A stretch of DNA of 64,000 nucleotides from Rhipicephalus microplus (taxonomy: Eukaryota > Arthropoda > Arachnida > Ixodida > Ixodidae), in the NCBI RefSeq assembly GCF_043290135.1, contig NC_134701.1:5858001-5922000 (forward strand), read 5' to 3'. Each line of letters begins with the position of its first letter. Within the stretch, counting starts at the first letter, position 1. The notes beneath the pieces were generated by a model that saw nothing but the letters and a program-made list of their open reading frames with translations, ran no database searches and was not told the origin of the DNA. Both the position numbers and the translations under genes were made by a program. Below, piece by piece: positions 34,715-46,094 of the stretch.

Positions 34715-37700
34715 ATATGTTCTGATGGTGGTGAGAGTGGAGCAGGACTGCCTCCGTGGTGCAATTGGCTAGCGTGATCGGCCTTAAACCGAAAAGTTGG
34801 AGGTTCGAGCCCACCCGGTGGTAATGCGGCGTTTTTTTTCTTTGGGCTGATAGCTTTGAAGATATGTTCTGATGGTGGTGAGAGTGGAGCAGGACTGTCT
34901 CCGTGGCGCAATTGGCTTGCGCGATCGGCTGTTAACCGAAAGGTTGGAGGTTCGAGCCCACCCGGTGGTGGTGCGGCGCTTTTTTTTCTTTGCGCTGAAA
35001 GTTTTGAAGATTTGTTCTGATGGTGGTGAGAGTAGAGCAGCACTGTCTCCATGGCGCAATGGGCTAGCACGATCGGCTGTTAACCGAAAGGTTGGAGTTT
35101 CGAGCCTTCCCAGGAATGGTGTGTTGCTTATTTCTTTGCGCTGATAGCTTTGAAGGTATGTTCTGATGGTGGTGAGAGTGGAGCACGACTGTCTCCGTAG
35201 CGCAATTGGCTAGCGCGATCGGCTGTTAACCGAAAGGTTGGAGTTTCGAGCCCACCCAGTGGTGGTGCGGCGCTTTTTTTCTTTGGGCTGATAGCTTTGA
35301 AGATATGTTCTAATGGTGGTGAGAGTAGAGCAGCACTGTCTCCGTGGCGCAATGGGCTAGCGCGATCAGCTGTTAACCGAAAGGTTGGAGTTTCGAGCCC
35401 TCCCGGGAGTGGTGTGTTGCTTTTTTCTTTGCGCTGATAGCTTTGAAGATACGTTCTGATGGTGGTGAGAGTGGTGCATGACTGTCTCCGTGGCGCAGTT
35501 CGCTAGCGCGATCGGCTGTTAACCGAAAGGTTGGAGGTTCGAGCCATCCCGGTGGTGGTGCGGCGCTTTTTTTTCTTTGGGCTGATAGCTTTGAAGATAT
35601 GTTCTGATGGTAGTGAGAGTTGAGCAGGACTGTCTCCGTGGCGCAATTGGCTAGCGCGATTGGCTGTTAACCGAAAGGTTGGAGGTTCGAGCCCACCCGG
35701 TGGTGGTGCGGTGCTTTTTTTCTTTGGGCTGATAGCTTTGAAGATATGTTCTGATGTTGGTGAGAGTGGAGCAAGACTGTCTCCGTGGCGCAATAGGCTA
35801 GCGCGATCGCCTGTTAACCGAAATGTTGGAGTTTCGAGCCCTCCCGGGAGTGGTGCGGCGCTTTTTTTTCTTTGGGCTGATAGCTTTGAAGATATGTTCT
35901 GATGGTAATGAGAGTGGAGCAGGACAGTCTCCGTGGCGCAATTGCCTAAACCAAAAGGTCGGAGGTTCGAGCCCACCCGGTGGTGGTGCGGCGCTTTTTT
36001 TTCTTTGGGCTGATAGCTTTGAAGATATGTGCTGATGGTGGTGAGAGTGGAGCAGGACTGTCTCCGTGGTGCGATTGGCTAGCGCGATCGGCTGTTAACC
36101 GAAAGGTTGGAGCTTCGAGCCCACCCAGTGGTGGTGCGGCGCTATTTTTTCTTTGCGCTGATAGCTTTGAAGATATGTTCTGATGTTGGTGAGAGTGGAG
36201 CAAGACTGTCTCCGTGGCGCAATAGGCTAGCGCGATCGCCTGTTAACCGAAATGTTGGAGTTTCGAGCCCTCCCGGGAGTGGTGTGTTGCTTTTTTCTTT
36301 GCGCTGATAGCTTTGAAGATACCTTCTGATGGTGGTGAGAGTGGTGCACGAGTGTCTCCGTGGCGCAGTTCGCTAGCGTGATCGGCTGTTACACGAAAGG
36401 TTGGAGGTTCGAGCCATCCCGGTGGTGGTGCGGCGCTTTTTTTTCTTTGGGCTGATAGCTTTGAAGATATGTTCTGGTGGTGGTGAGAGTTGAGCAGGAC
36501 TGTCTCCGTGGCGCAATTGGCTAGCGTGATCGGCTGTTAACCGAAAAGTTGGAGGTTCGAGCCCACCCGGTGGTGGTGCGGTGCTTTTTTTTCTTTGGGA
36601 TGATAGCTTTGAAGATATGTTCTGATGGTTGTGAGAGTGGAGCAGGACTGTCTCCGTGGCGCAATTAGCTAGCGCGATCGGCTGTTAACCGAAAGGTCGG
36701 AGTTGCGAGCCCACCCAGTGGTGGTGCGGCGCTTTTTTTTCTTTGGGCTGATAGCTTTGAAGATATGTTCTGATGGTGGTGAGAGATGAGCAGCACTGTC
36801 TCCGTGGCGCAATGGGCTAGCACGATCGGCTGTTAACCGAAAGGTTGGAGTTTCGAGTCTTCCCGGGAATGGTGTGTTGCTTCTTTCTTTGCGCTGATAG
36901 CTTTGAAGGTATGTTCTGATGGTGGTGAGAGTGGTGCACGACTGTCTCCGTGGCGCAGTTCGCTAGCGCGATCGGCTGTTAAACGAAAGGTTGGAGGTTC
37001 GAGCCATCCCGGTGGTGGTGCGGCGCTTTTTTTTCTTTGGGCTGATAGCTTTGAAGATATGTTCTGATGGTGGTGAGAGTTGAGCAGGACTGTCTCCGTG
37101 GCGCAATTGGCTAGCGCGATTGGCTGTTAACCGAAAGGTTGGAGGTTCGAGCCCACCCGGTGGTGGTGCGGTGCTTTTTTTTCTTTGGGCTGATAGCTTT
37201 GAAGATATGTTCTGATGTTGGTGAGAGTGGAGCAAGACTGTCTCCGTGGCGCAATAGGCTAGCGCGATCGCCTGTTAACCGAAACGTTGGAGTTTCGAGC
37301 CCTCCCGGGAGTGGTGTGTTGCTTTTTTCTTTGCGCTGATAGCTTTGAAGATATGTTCTGATGAAGGTGAGAGTGGAGCAGGACTGTCTCCGTGGCGCAA
37401 TTGGCTAGCGCGATCGGCTGTTAACCGAAAGGTTGGAGTTTCGAGCCCTCCCGGGGGAGGTGTGTTGCTTTTTTCTTTGCGCTGATAGCTTTGAAGATAT
37501 GTTCTGATGGTGATGAGAGTGGAGCAGGACTGTCTCCGTGGCGCAATTGGCTAGCGCGATCGGCTGCTAACCGAAAGTTTGGAGGTTCGAGCCCACTCGG
37601 TGGTGGTGCGGCGCTCTTTTTTCTGTGGGCTGATAGCTTTGAACATATGTTATGATGGTGGTGAGAGTAGAGCAGGACTGTCTCCGTGGCGCAATTGGCT

Positions 37701-40700
37701 AGCGTGATCGGCTGTTAACCAAAAGGTCGGAGGTTCGAGCCCACCCGGTGGTGGCGCAGCGCTTTTTTTTCTTTGGGCTGATAGCTTTGAAGATATGTTC
37801 TGATGGTGGTGAGAGTGGAGCAGGACTGTCTCCGTGGCGCAATTGGCTTGCGCGATCGGCTGTTAACCGAAAGGTTGGAGGTTCGAGCCCACCCGGTGGT
37901 GGTGCGGCGCTTTTTTTTCTTTGCGCTGAAAGCTTTGAAGATATGTTCTGATGGTGGTGAGAGTAGAGCAGCACTGTCTCCATGGCGCAATGGGCTAGCA
38001 CGATCGGCTGTTAACCGAAAGGTTGGAGTTTCGAGCCTTCCCGGGAATGGTGTGTTGCTCCTTTCTTTGCGCTGATAGCTTTGAAGGTATGTTCTGATGG
38101 TGGTGAGAGTGGAGCACGACTGTCTCCGTAGCGCAATTGGCTAGCGCGATCGGCTGTTAACCGAAAGGTTGGAGTTTCGAGCCCACCCAGTGGTGGTGCG
38201 GCGCTTTTTTTCTTTGCGCTGATAGCTTTGAAGATATGTTCTGATGTTGGTGAGAGTGGAGCAAGACTGTCTCCGTGGCGCAATAGGCTAGCGCGATCGC
38301 CTGTTAACCGAAACGTTGGAGTTTCGAGCCCTCCCGGGAGTGGTGTGTTGCTTTTTTCTTTGCGCTGATAGCTTTGAAGATATGTTCTGATGAAGGTGAG
38401 AGTGGAGCAGGACTGTCTCCGTGGCGCAATTGGCTAGCGCGATCGGCTGTTAACCGAAAGGTTGGAGTTTCGAGCCCTCCCGGGGGAGGTGTGTTGCTTT
38501 TTTCTTTGCGCTGATAGCTTTGAAGATATGTTCTGATGGTGATGAGAGTGGAGCAGGACTGTCTCCGTGGCGCAATTGGCTAGCGCGATCGGCTGCTAAC
38601 CGAAAGTTTGGAGGTTCGAGCCCACCCGGTGGTGGTGCGGCGCTCTTTTTTCTGTGGGCTGATAGCTTTGAACATATGTTCTGATGGTGGTGAGAGTGGA
38701 GCAGGACTGTCTCCGTGGTGCAATTGGCTAGCGTGATTGGCCGTAAACCGAAAAGTTGGAGGTTCGAGCCCACCCGGTGGTAATGCGGCGTTTTTTCTTC
38801 TTTAGGGTAATAGCTCTGAAGAAATGTTCTGACGGTGGTGAGAGTGGAGCCCAACTGTCTCCGTGGGGCAAATGGCTAGCGCGGTCGGCTGTTAACCGAA
38901 AGGTTGGAGGTTCGAGCCCACCCGGTGGTGGTGCGGCGCTTTTTTTTCTTTGGGCTGAAAGCTCTGAAGAAATGTTCTGATGGTGGTGAGACTGGAGCAG
39001 GACTGTCTCCGTGGTGCAATCGGCTAGCGCGATCGGCTGTTAACCGAAAAGTTGGAGGTTCGAGCTCTCCCGGGAGGGGTGTGTTGCTTTTTTCTTTGCG
39101 CTGATAGCTTTGAAGGTATTTTCTAACGGTGGTGAGAGTGGAGCACGACTGCCTCCGTGGCGCAATTGGCTAGCGCAATCGGTTGTTAACCGAAAGGTTG
39201 GAGGTTCGAGCCAACCAGGTGCTGGTGCGGCACTTTTTTTTCTGTGGGCTGATAGCTTTCAAGATATGTTCTGGTGGTGTTGAGAGTGGAGCAGGACTGT
39301 CTCCGTGGCGCATTTGGCTAGCATGATCGGCTGTTAACCGAAAAGTTGGAGGTTCGAGCCCACCCGGTGGTGGTGCGGCGTTTTTTCTTTTTGGGCTAAT
39401 AGCTTTGAAGATATGTTCTGAAGGTGGTGAGAGTAGAGCAGGACTGTCTGCGTGGCGCAATTGGCTAGCGTGATCGGCTGTTAACCGAAAGGTTGGAGGT
39501 TCGAGCCCACCCTGTGGTGGTGCGGCGCTTTTTTTTCTTTGCGCTGAAAGCTTTGAAGATATGTTCTGATGGTGGTGAGAGTGGATAAGGAATGTCTCCG
39601 TGGCGCAATTGGCTAGAGCAATCGGCTGTTAATCGAAAGGTTGGAGGTTCGAGGCCACCCGGTGGTGGTGCGGCGCTTTTTTTCTTTGCGCTGATAGCTT
39701 TGAAGATATGTTCTGATGGTGGTGAGAGTGGAGCAAGACTGTCTCCGTGGGGCAATGGGCTAGCGCGATCGGCTGTTAACCGAAAGGTTGGAGTTTCGAG
39801 CCCTCCCGGGAGTTGTGTGTTGCTTTTTTCTTTGCGGTAATAGTTTTGAAGATATGTTCTGATGGTGGTGAGAGTGGAGCAGGGCTGTCTTCGTGGTGCA
39901 ATTGGCTAACGCGACCGGCTGTTAACTGAAAGGTTGGAGGTTCGAGCCCACCCGGTGGTGGTGCGGCGCTTTTTTTTCTTTGGGCTGATAGCTCTGAAGA
40001 AATGTTCTGACGGTGCTGAGAGTGGAGCAGGACTGTCTCCGTGGCGCGATCGGCTAGCGTGATCGGCTGTTAACCGAAAAGTTGGAGGTTCGAGCCCACC
40101 CGTTGGTGGTGGGGCGCTTTTTTTCTTTGGGCTGATAGCTTTGAAAATATGTTCTAATGGTGGTGAGAGTGGAGCAGGACTGTCTCCGTGGCGCAATTGG
40201 CTAGCGCGATTGACTGTTAACCGAAAAGTTGGAGTTTCGAGCCCACCCGGTGGTGGTGCGGCGCTTTTTTTTGGGCTGATAGCTTTGAAGATGTTTTGAT
40301 AGTGGTGAGAGTAGAGCAGGACTGTCTCCGTGGCGCAATTGGCTAGCGTGATCGTCTGTTAACCGAAAAGTTGGAGGTTCGAGCCCACCCGGTGGTGGTG
40401 CGGTGCTTTTTTTTCTTTGGGCTGATGGCTTTGAAGATATGTTCTGATGGTGGTAAGAGTAGAGCAGGACTGTCTCCCTAGCGCAATTGGCTAGCGCGAT
40501 CGGCTGTTAACCGAAAGGCTGGAGTTTCCAGCCCTCCCGGGAGTGGTGTGTTGCTTTTTTTTGCGGTAATAGCTTTGAACATATGTTCTGATGGTGTTGA
40601 GAGTGGAGCAGGACTGTCCTGTGGCGCAATTGGCTAGCGTGATCGGCTGTAAACCGAAAAGTTGGAGGTTCGAGCCCACCCGGTGGTGGTGCGGCGTTTT

Positions 40701-41540
40701 TTTTCTTTGGGGTAATAGCTCTGAAGAAATGTTCTGATGGTGGTGAGAGTGGAGCACAACTGTCTCTTGGGGCAATTGGCTAGCGCGGTCGGCTGTTAAC
40801 CGAAAGGTTGGAGGTTCGAGCCCACCCGGTGGTGGTGCGGCGCTTTTTTTCTTTGGGCTGATAGCTCTGAAGAAATGTTCTGACGGTGCTGAGACTGGAG
40901 CAGGACTGTCTCCGTAGCGCAATTGGCTAGCGCGATCGGCTGTTAACCGAAAAGTTGGAGGTTCGAGCTCTCCCGGGAGGGGTGTGTTGCTTTTTTCTTT
41001 GCGCTGATAGCTTTGAAGGTATGTTCTGACGGTGGTGAGAGTGGAGCACGACTGTCTCCGTGGCGCAATTGGCTAGCTTAATCAGCTGTTAACCGAAAGG
41101 TTGGAGGTTCGAGCCAACCCGGTGGTGGTGCGGCACTTTTTTTTCTGTGGGCTGATCGCTTTGAAGTTATGTTCTGATGGTGTTGAGAGTGGAGCAGGAC
41201 TGTCTCCGTGGCGCATTTGGCTAGCATGATCGGCTGTTAACCGAAAAGTTGGAGGTTCGAGCCCACCCGGTGGAGGTGCGGCGCTTTTTTTTCTTTGGGC
41301 TGATAGCTTTGAAGATATGTTCTGATGGTGGTGAGAGTGGAGCACGACTGTCTCCGTGGCGCATTTGGCTAGCGCCATCGGCTGTTAACCGAGAGGTTGG
41401 AGGTTCGGGCCCACCTGGTGGTGGTGCGGCGCTTTTTTTTCTTTGGGCTGATAGCTTTGAAGGTATGTTCTGATGGTGGTGAGAGTGGAGCACGACTGTC
41501 TCCGTGGCGCAATTGGCTAGCGCGATCGGCTGTTAACCGA
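34715..41540 (+). repeat. tRNA-Asn-derived satellite array, block 3a (left type)
   Basis: The array resumes in the spacer at ATATGTTCTGATGG, so the Gypsy insertion sits in an inter-tRNA spacer. The units are left type with TTCGAGC T-loops. From about 38.8 to 41.5 kb they are more divergent from one another (for example GAAGAAATGTTCTGACGG spacers and shortened T-tracts near 40268 and 40550) than in the highly homogenised blocks before. Greater divergence between neighbours suggests an older section less affected by recent homogenisation, leading into the right-type domain. Confidence 0.92.
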
Positions 41541-42420
41541 AAGGTTGGAGGTACGAGCCCACGCAGTGGTGGTGCGGCGCCTTTTTTTTCTTTGGGCTGG
41601 TAGCTTTGAAGATATGTTCTGATGGTGGTGAGAGTGGAGCACGACTGTCTCCGTGGCGCAATAGGCTATTCAATCGGCTGTTAACTGAAAGGTTGGATGT
41701 TCGAGCCCTCCCGGGAGTAGTGTGTTGCTTTTTTTTCTTTGGGCTGATAGCTTCGAAGATATGTTCTGATGGTGGTGAGAGTGGAGCAGGACTGTCTCCG
41801 TGGCGCAATTGGCTGCCGCGATCGGCTGTTAACTGAAAGGTTGGAGGTACGAGCCTACCCGGTGGAGGTGCGGCGCTTTTTTTCTTTGGGCTGATAGCTT
41901 TGAAGATATGTTCTGATGGTGGTGAGAGTGAAGCACGACTGTCTCCGTGGCGCAATCGGCTAACGCGATCGGCTGTTAACCGAAAGGTTGGAGGTACGAG
42001 CCCTCCCGGGAGTGGTGTGTTGCTTTTTTTATTTTGGGCTGATAGCTTTGAAGATATGTTCTGATGGTGGTGAGAGTGGAGCACGACTGTCTCCGTGGCG
42101 CACTTGGCTAGTGCGATCGGCTGTTAACCGAAAGGTTGGAGGTACGAGCCCACCCGGTGGTGGTGCGGCGCTTTTTTTTTCTTTGGGCTGATAGCTTTGA
42201 AGATATGTTCTGATGGTGGTGAGAGTGGAGCACGACTGTCTCCATGACGCAATTGGCTATTCGATCGGCTGTTAACTGAAAGGTTTGAGGTTCGAGCCCT
42301 TCCGGGAGTGTTGTGTTGCTTTTTTTTATTTTGGGCATATAGCTTTGAAGATATGTAATGATGGTGGTGAGAGTGGAGCACGACTGTCTCTGTGGCGCAA
42401 TTGGCTAGCGCGATCGGCGG
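41375..42420 (+). repeat. Segmental duplication, copy 1 (partner about 43593-44638)
   Basis: About 1.05 kb matches the segment 2218 bp downstream. Shared markers include GGTTCGGGCCCACC, ACGCAGTGG, CTATTCAATCGG with GGATGTTCGAGCC, CTGCCG(C/T)GATCGG and GGGAGTGTTGTG. It straddles the change from left-type to right-type units. Confidence 0.75.
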
Positions 42421-44752
42421 GTAACCGAAAGGTTGGAGGTTCGAGCCCTCCCGGGAGTGGTGTGTTGCTTTTTTTATTTTGGGCTGATGGCTTTGAAAAT
42501 ATGTTCTGATGGTGGTGAGTGTGGAGCAGGACTGTCTCCGTGGCGAAATTGGCTAGCGCTATCGGCTGTTAGCCGAAAGGTTGGAGGTACGAGCCTACCC
42601 GGTGGAGGTGCGGCGCTTTTTTTTCTTTGGGCTGATAGCTTTGAAGATATGTTCTGATGGTGGTGAGAGTGGAGCACGACTGTCTCCGTGGCGCAATTGG
42701 CTAGCGCGATCGGCTGTTAACCGAGAGGTCGGAAGTTGGAGCCCACCCGGTGGTGGTGCGGCGATTTTTTTCCTTTTGGCTGATAGCTCTGAAGAAATGT
42801 TCTGACGGTGGTGAGAGTGGAGCACGACTGTCTCCATGGCGCAATTGGCTATGCGAAAGGCTGTTAACCGAAAGGTTGGAGGTTCGAGCCCTCCCGGGAG
42901 TGGTGTGTTTCTTTTTTTATTTTGGGCTGATAGCTTTGAAAATATGTTCTGATGGTGGTGAGAGTGGAGCACGACTGTCTCCGTGGCGCAATTCGCTAGC
43001 GCGATCGGCTGTTAACCGAAAGGTTGGAGGTACGAGCCCACCCGGTGGTGGTGCGGCGCTTTTTTTTCTTTGGGCTGATAGCTTTGAAGATATGTTCTGA
43101 TGGTGGTGAGAGTGGAGCACGATTGTCTCCGTGGCGCAATTGGCCATTCGATCGGCTGTTAACCGAAAGGTTGGAGGTACGAGCCCACCCGGTGGTGGTG
43201 CGGCGCTTTTTTTATTTCGGGCTGATAGCTATGAAGATATGTAATGATGGTGGTGAGAGTGGAGCACGACTGTCTCTGTGGCGCAATTGGCTAGCGCGAT
43301 CGGCGGTTAACCGAAAGGTTGGAGGTTCGAGCCCTCCCGGGAGTGGTGTGTTGCTTTTTTTATTTTGGGCTGATAGCTTTGAAAATATGTTCTGATGGTG
43401 GTGAGTGTGGAGGAGGACTGTCTCCGTGGCGCAATTGGCTAGCGCGATCGGCTGTTAACCGAAAGGTTGGAGGTACGCGCCTACCCGGTGGAGGTGCGGC
43501 GCTTTTTTTTCTTTGGGCTGATAGCTTTGAAGATATGTTCTGATGGTGGTGAGAGTGGAGCACGACTGTCTCCGTGGCGCATTTGGCTAGCGCGATCGGC
43601 TGTTAACCGAGAGGTTGGAGGTTCGGGCCCACCTGGTGGTGGTGCGGCGCTTTTTTTTCTTTGGGCTGATAGCTTTGAAGATATGTTCTGATGGTGGTGA
43701 GAGTGGAGCACGACTGTCTCCGTGGCGCAATTGGCTAGCGCGATGGGCTGTTAACCGAAAGGTTGGAGGTACGAGCCCACGCAGTGGTGGTGCGGCGCCT
43801 TTTTTTTCTTTGGGCTGGTAGCTTTGAAGATATGTTCTGATGGTGGTGAGAGTGGAGCACGACTGTCTCCGTGGCGCAATAGGCTATTCAATCGGCTGTT
43901 AACTGAAAGGTTGGATGTTCGAGCCCTCCCGGGAGTAGTGTGTTGCTTTTTTTTCTTTGGGCTGATAGCTTCGAAGATATGTTCTGATGGTGGTGAGAGT
44001 GGAGCAGGACTGTCTCCGTGGCGCAATTGGCTGCCGTGATCGGCTGTTAACTGAAAGGTTGGAGGTACGAGCCTACCCGGTGGAGGTGCGGCGCTTTTTT
44101 TCTTTGGGCTGATAGCTTTGAAGATATGTTCTGATGGTGGTGAGAGTGGAGCACGACTGTCTCCGTGGCGCAATCGGCTAACGCGATCGGCTGTTAACCG
44201 AAAGGTTGGAGGTACGAGCCCTCCCGGGAGTGGTGTGTTGCTTTTTTTATTTTGGGCTGATAGCTTTGAAGTTATGTTCTGATGGTGGTGAGAGTGGAGC
44301 ACGACTGTCTCCGTGGCGCAATTGGCTAGTGCGATCGGCTGTTAACCGAAAGGTTGGAGGTACGAGCCCACCCGGTGGTGGTGCGGCGCTTTTTTTTTCT
44401 TTGGGCTGATAGCTTTGAAGATATGTTCTGATGGTGGTGAGAGTGGAGCACGACTGTCTCCATGGCGCAATTGGCTATTCGATCGGCTGTTAACTGAAAG
44501 GTTTGAGGTTCGAGCCCTTCCGGGAGTGTTGTGTTGCTTTTTTTTTATTTTGGGCTGATAGCTTTGAAGATATGTAATGATGGTGGTGAGAGTGGAGCAC
44601 GACTGTCTCTGTGGCGCAATTGGCTAGCGCGATCGGCTGTTAACCGAGAGGTCGGAATTTGGAGCCCACCCGGTGGTGGTGCGGCGATTTTTTTCCTTTT
44701 GGCTGATAGCTCTGAAGAAATGTTCTGACGGTGGTGAGAGTGGAGCACGACT

Positions 44753-44824
44753 GTCTCCATGGCGCAATTGGCTATGCGATCGGCTGTCAACTGAAAGGTT
44801 GGAGGTTCGAGTCCCGCGGGAGTG
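44753..44824 (+). pseudogene. tRNA-like unit with anticodon loop CTGTCAA (GTC) and CCCGCGGG palindrome
   Basis: Bases 44786-44788 read GTC at the anticodon position. The D-arm is one base short (CTATGCGATCGG), the 5' end reads GTCTCCATGG, and the 3' part is GAGTCCCGCGGGAGTGG, containing the perfect palindrome CCCGCGGG. Related units occur near 56548, 58472 and 63203. The shortened D-arm and altered acceptor make tRNA-Asp function implausible despite the anticodon. Confidence 0.7.
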
Positions 44825-45487
44825 GTGTATTGCTTTTTTTTCTCTGGGCTGATAGCTTTGAAGATGCGTTCTGATGGTGGTAAGAGTGGAGCACGACTGT
44901 CTCCGTGGCGCAATTGGCTAGCGCGATCGGCTGTTAACCGAAAGGTTGGAGGTACGAGCCCACCCGGTGGTGGTGCGGCGCTTTTTTTTTCTTTGGGCTG
45001 ATAGCTTTGAAGATATGTTCTGATGGTGGTGAGAGTGGAGCAGGACTGTCTCCGTGGCGCAGTCGGCTAACGCGATCGGCTGTTAACCGAAAGGTTGGAG
45101 GTACGAGCCCTCCCGGGAGTGGTGTGTTGCTTTTTTTATTTTGGGCTGATAGCTTTGAAGATATGTTCTGATGGGGGTGAGAGTGTAGCACGACTGTCTC
45201 CGTGGCGCAATTTGCTAGCGCGATCGGCTGTTAACCGAAAGGTTGGAGGTACGAGCCCACCTGGTGGTGGTGCGGCGCTTTTTTTTTGGGCTGATATCTT
45301 TGAATATATGTTCTGATGGTGGTGACAGTGGAGCACGACTGTCTCCATGGCGCAATTGGCCATTCGATCGGCTGTTAACTGAAAGGTTTGAGGTTCGAGC
45401 CCTTCCGGGAGTGGTGTGTTGCTTTTTTTATTTTGGGCTGATAGCGTTGAAGATATGTAATGATGGTGGTGAGTGTGGAGCACGACT

Positions 45488-45561
45488 GTCTCCGTGGCGC
45501 AATTGGCTAGCGCGATCGGCTGTTAACCGAAAGGTTGGAGGTTCGAGCCCTCCCGGGAGTG
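45488..45561 (+). pseudogene. Best-preserved tRNA-Asn(GTT)-like unit (subtype B, GGAGG/CCTCC)
   Basis: This unit folds best among those I checked by hand. The D-stem is GCGC/GCGC, the anticodon loop CTGTTAA (GTT), and the T-stem GGAGG/CCTCC is perfectly paired around an intact TTCGAGC loop. The acceptor GTCTCCG faces CGGGAGT with three Watson-Crick pairs, three G-T wobbles and one C-A mismatch. The remaining anticodon-stem defect is the A-A pair at its top, shared with most units. The T-stem is paired because CCTCC compensates GGAGG, whereas animal tRNA-Asn uses GGTGG/CCACC. A T7 tract lies 12 bases downstream. It could be a weakly active tRNA-like RNA gene, but the acceptor wobbles argue against normal charging. 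Confidence 0.75.
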
Positions 45562-46094
45562 GTGTGTTGCTTTTTTTATTTTGGGCTGATAGCTTTGAAA
45601 TTATGTTCTTATGGTGTGAGTGTGGAGCAGGACTGTCTCCGTGGCGCAATTGGCTAGCGCGATCGGCTGTAAACCGAAAGGTTGGAGGTACGAGCCTACT
45701 CAGTGGAGGTGCGGCGCTTTTTTTTCTTTGGGCTGATAGCTTTGAAGATATGGACTGATGGTGGTGAGAGTGGAGCAGGACTGTCTCCGTGGCGCAATCG
45801 GCTAACGCGATCGGCTGTTAACCGAAAGGTTGGAGGTACGAGCCCTCCCGGGAGAGGTGTGTGTCTTGTTTTATTTTGGGCTGATAGCTTTGAAGATATG
45901 TTCTGATGGTGGTGAGAATGGAGCACGACTGTCTCCGTGGCGCAATGGGCTAGCGCGATCGGCTGTTAACCGAAAGGTTGGAGGTACGAGCCCACCCGGT
46001 GGTGGTGCGGCGCTTTTTTTTCTTTGGGCTGATAGCTTTGAAGATATGTTCTGATGGTGGTGAGAGTAGAGCACGACTGTCCCCATGGCGCAAT

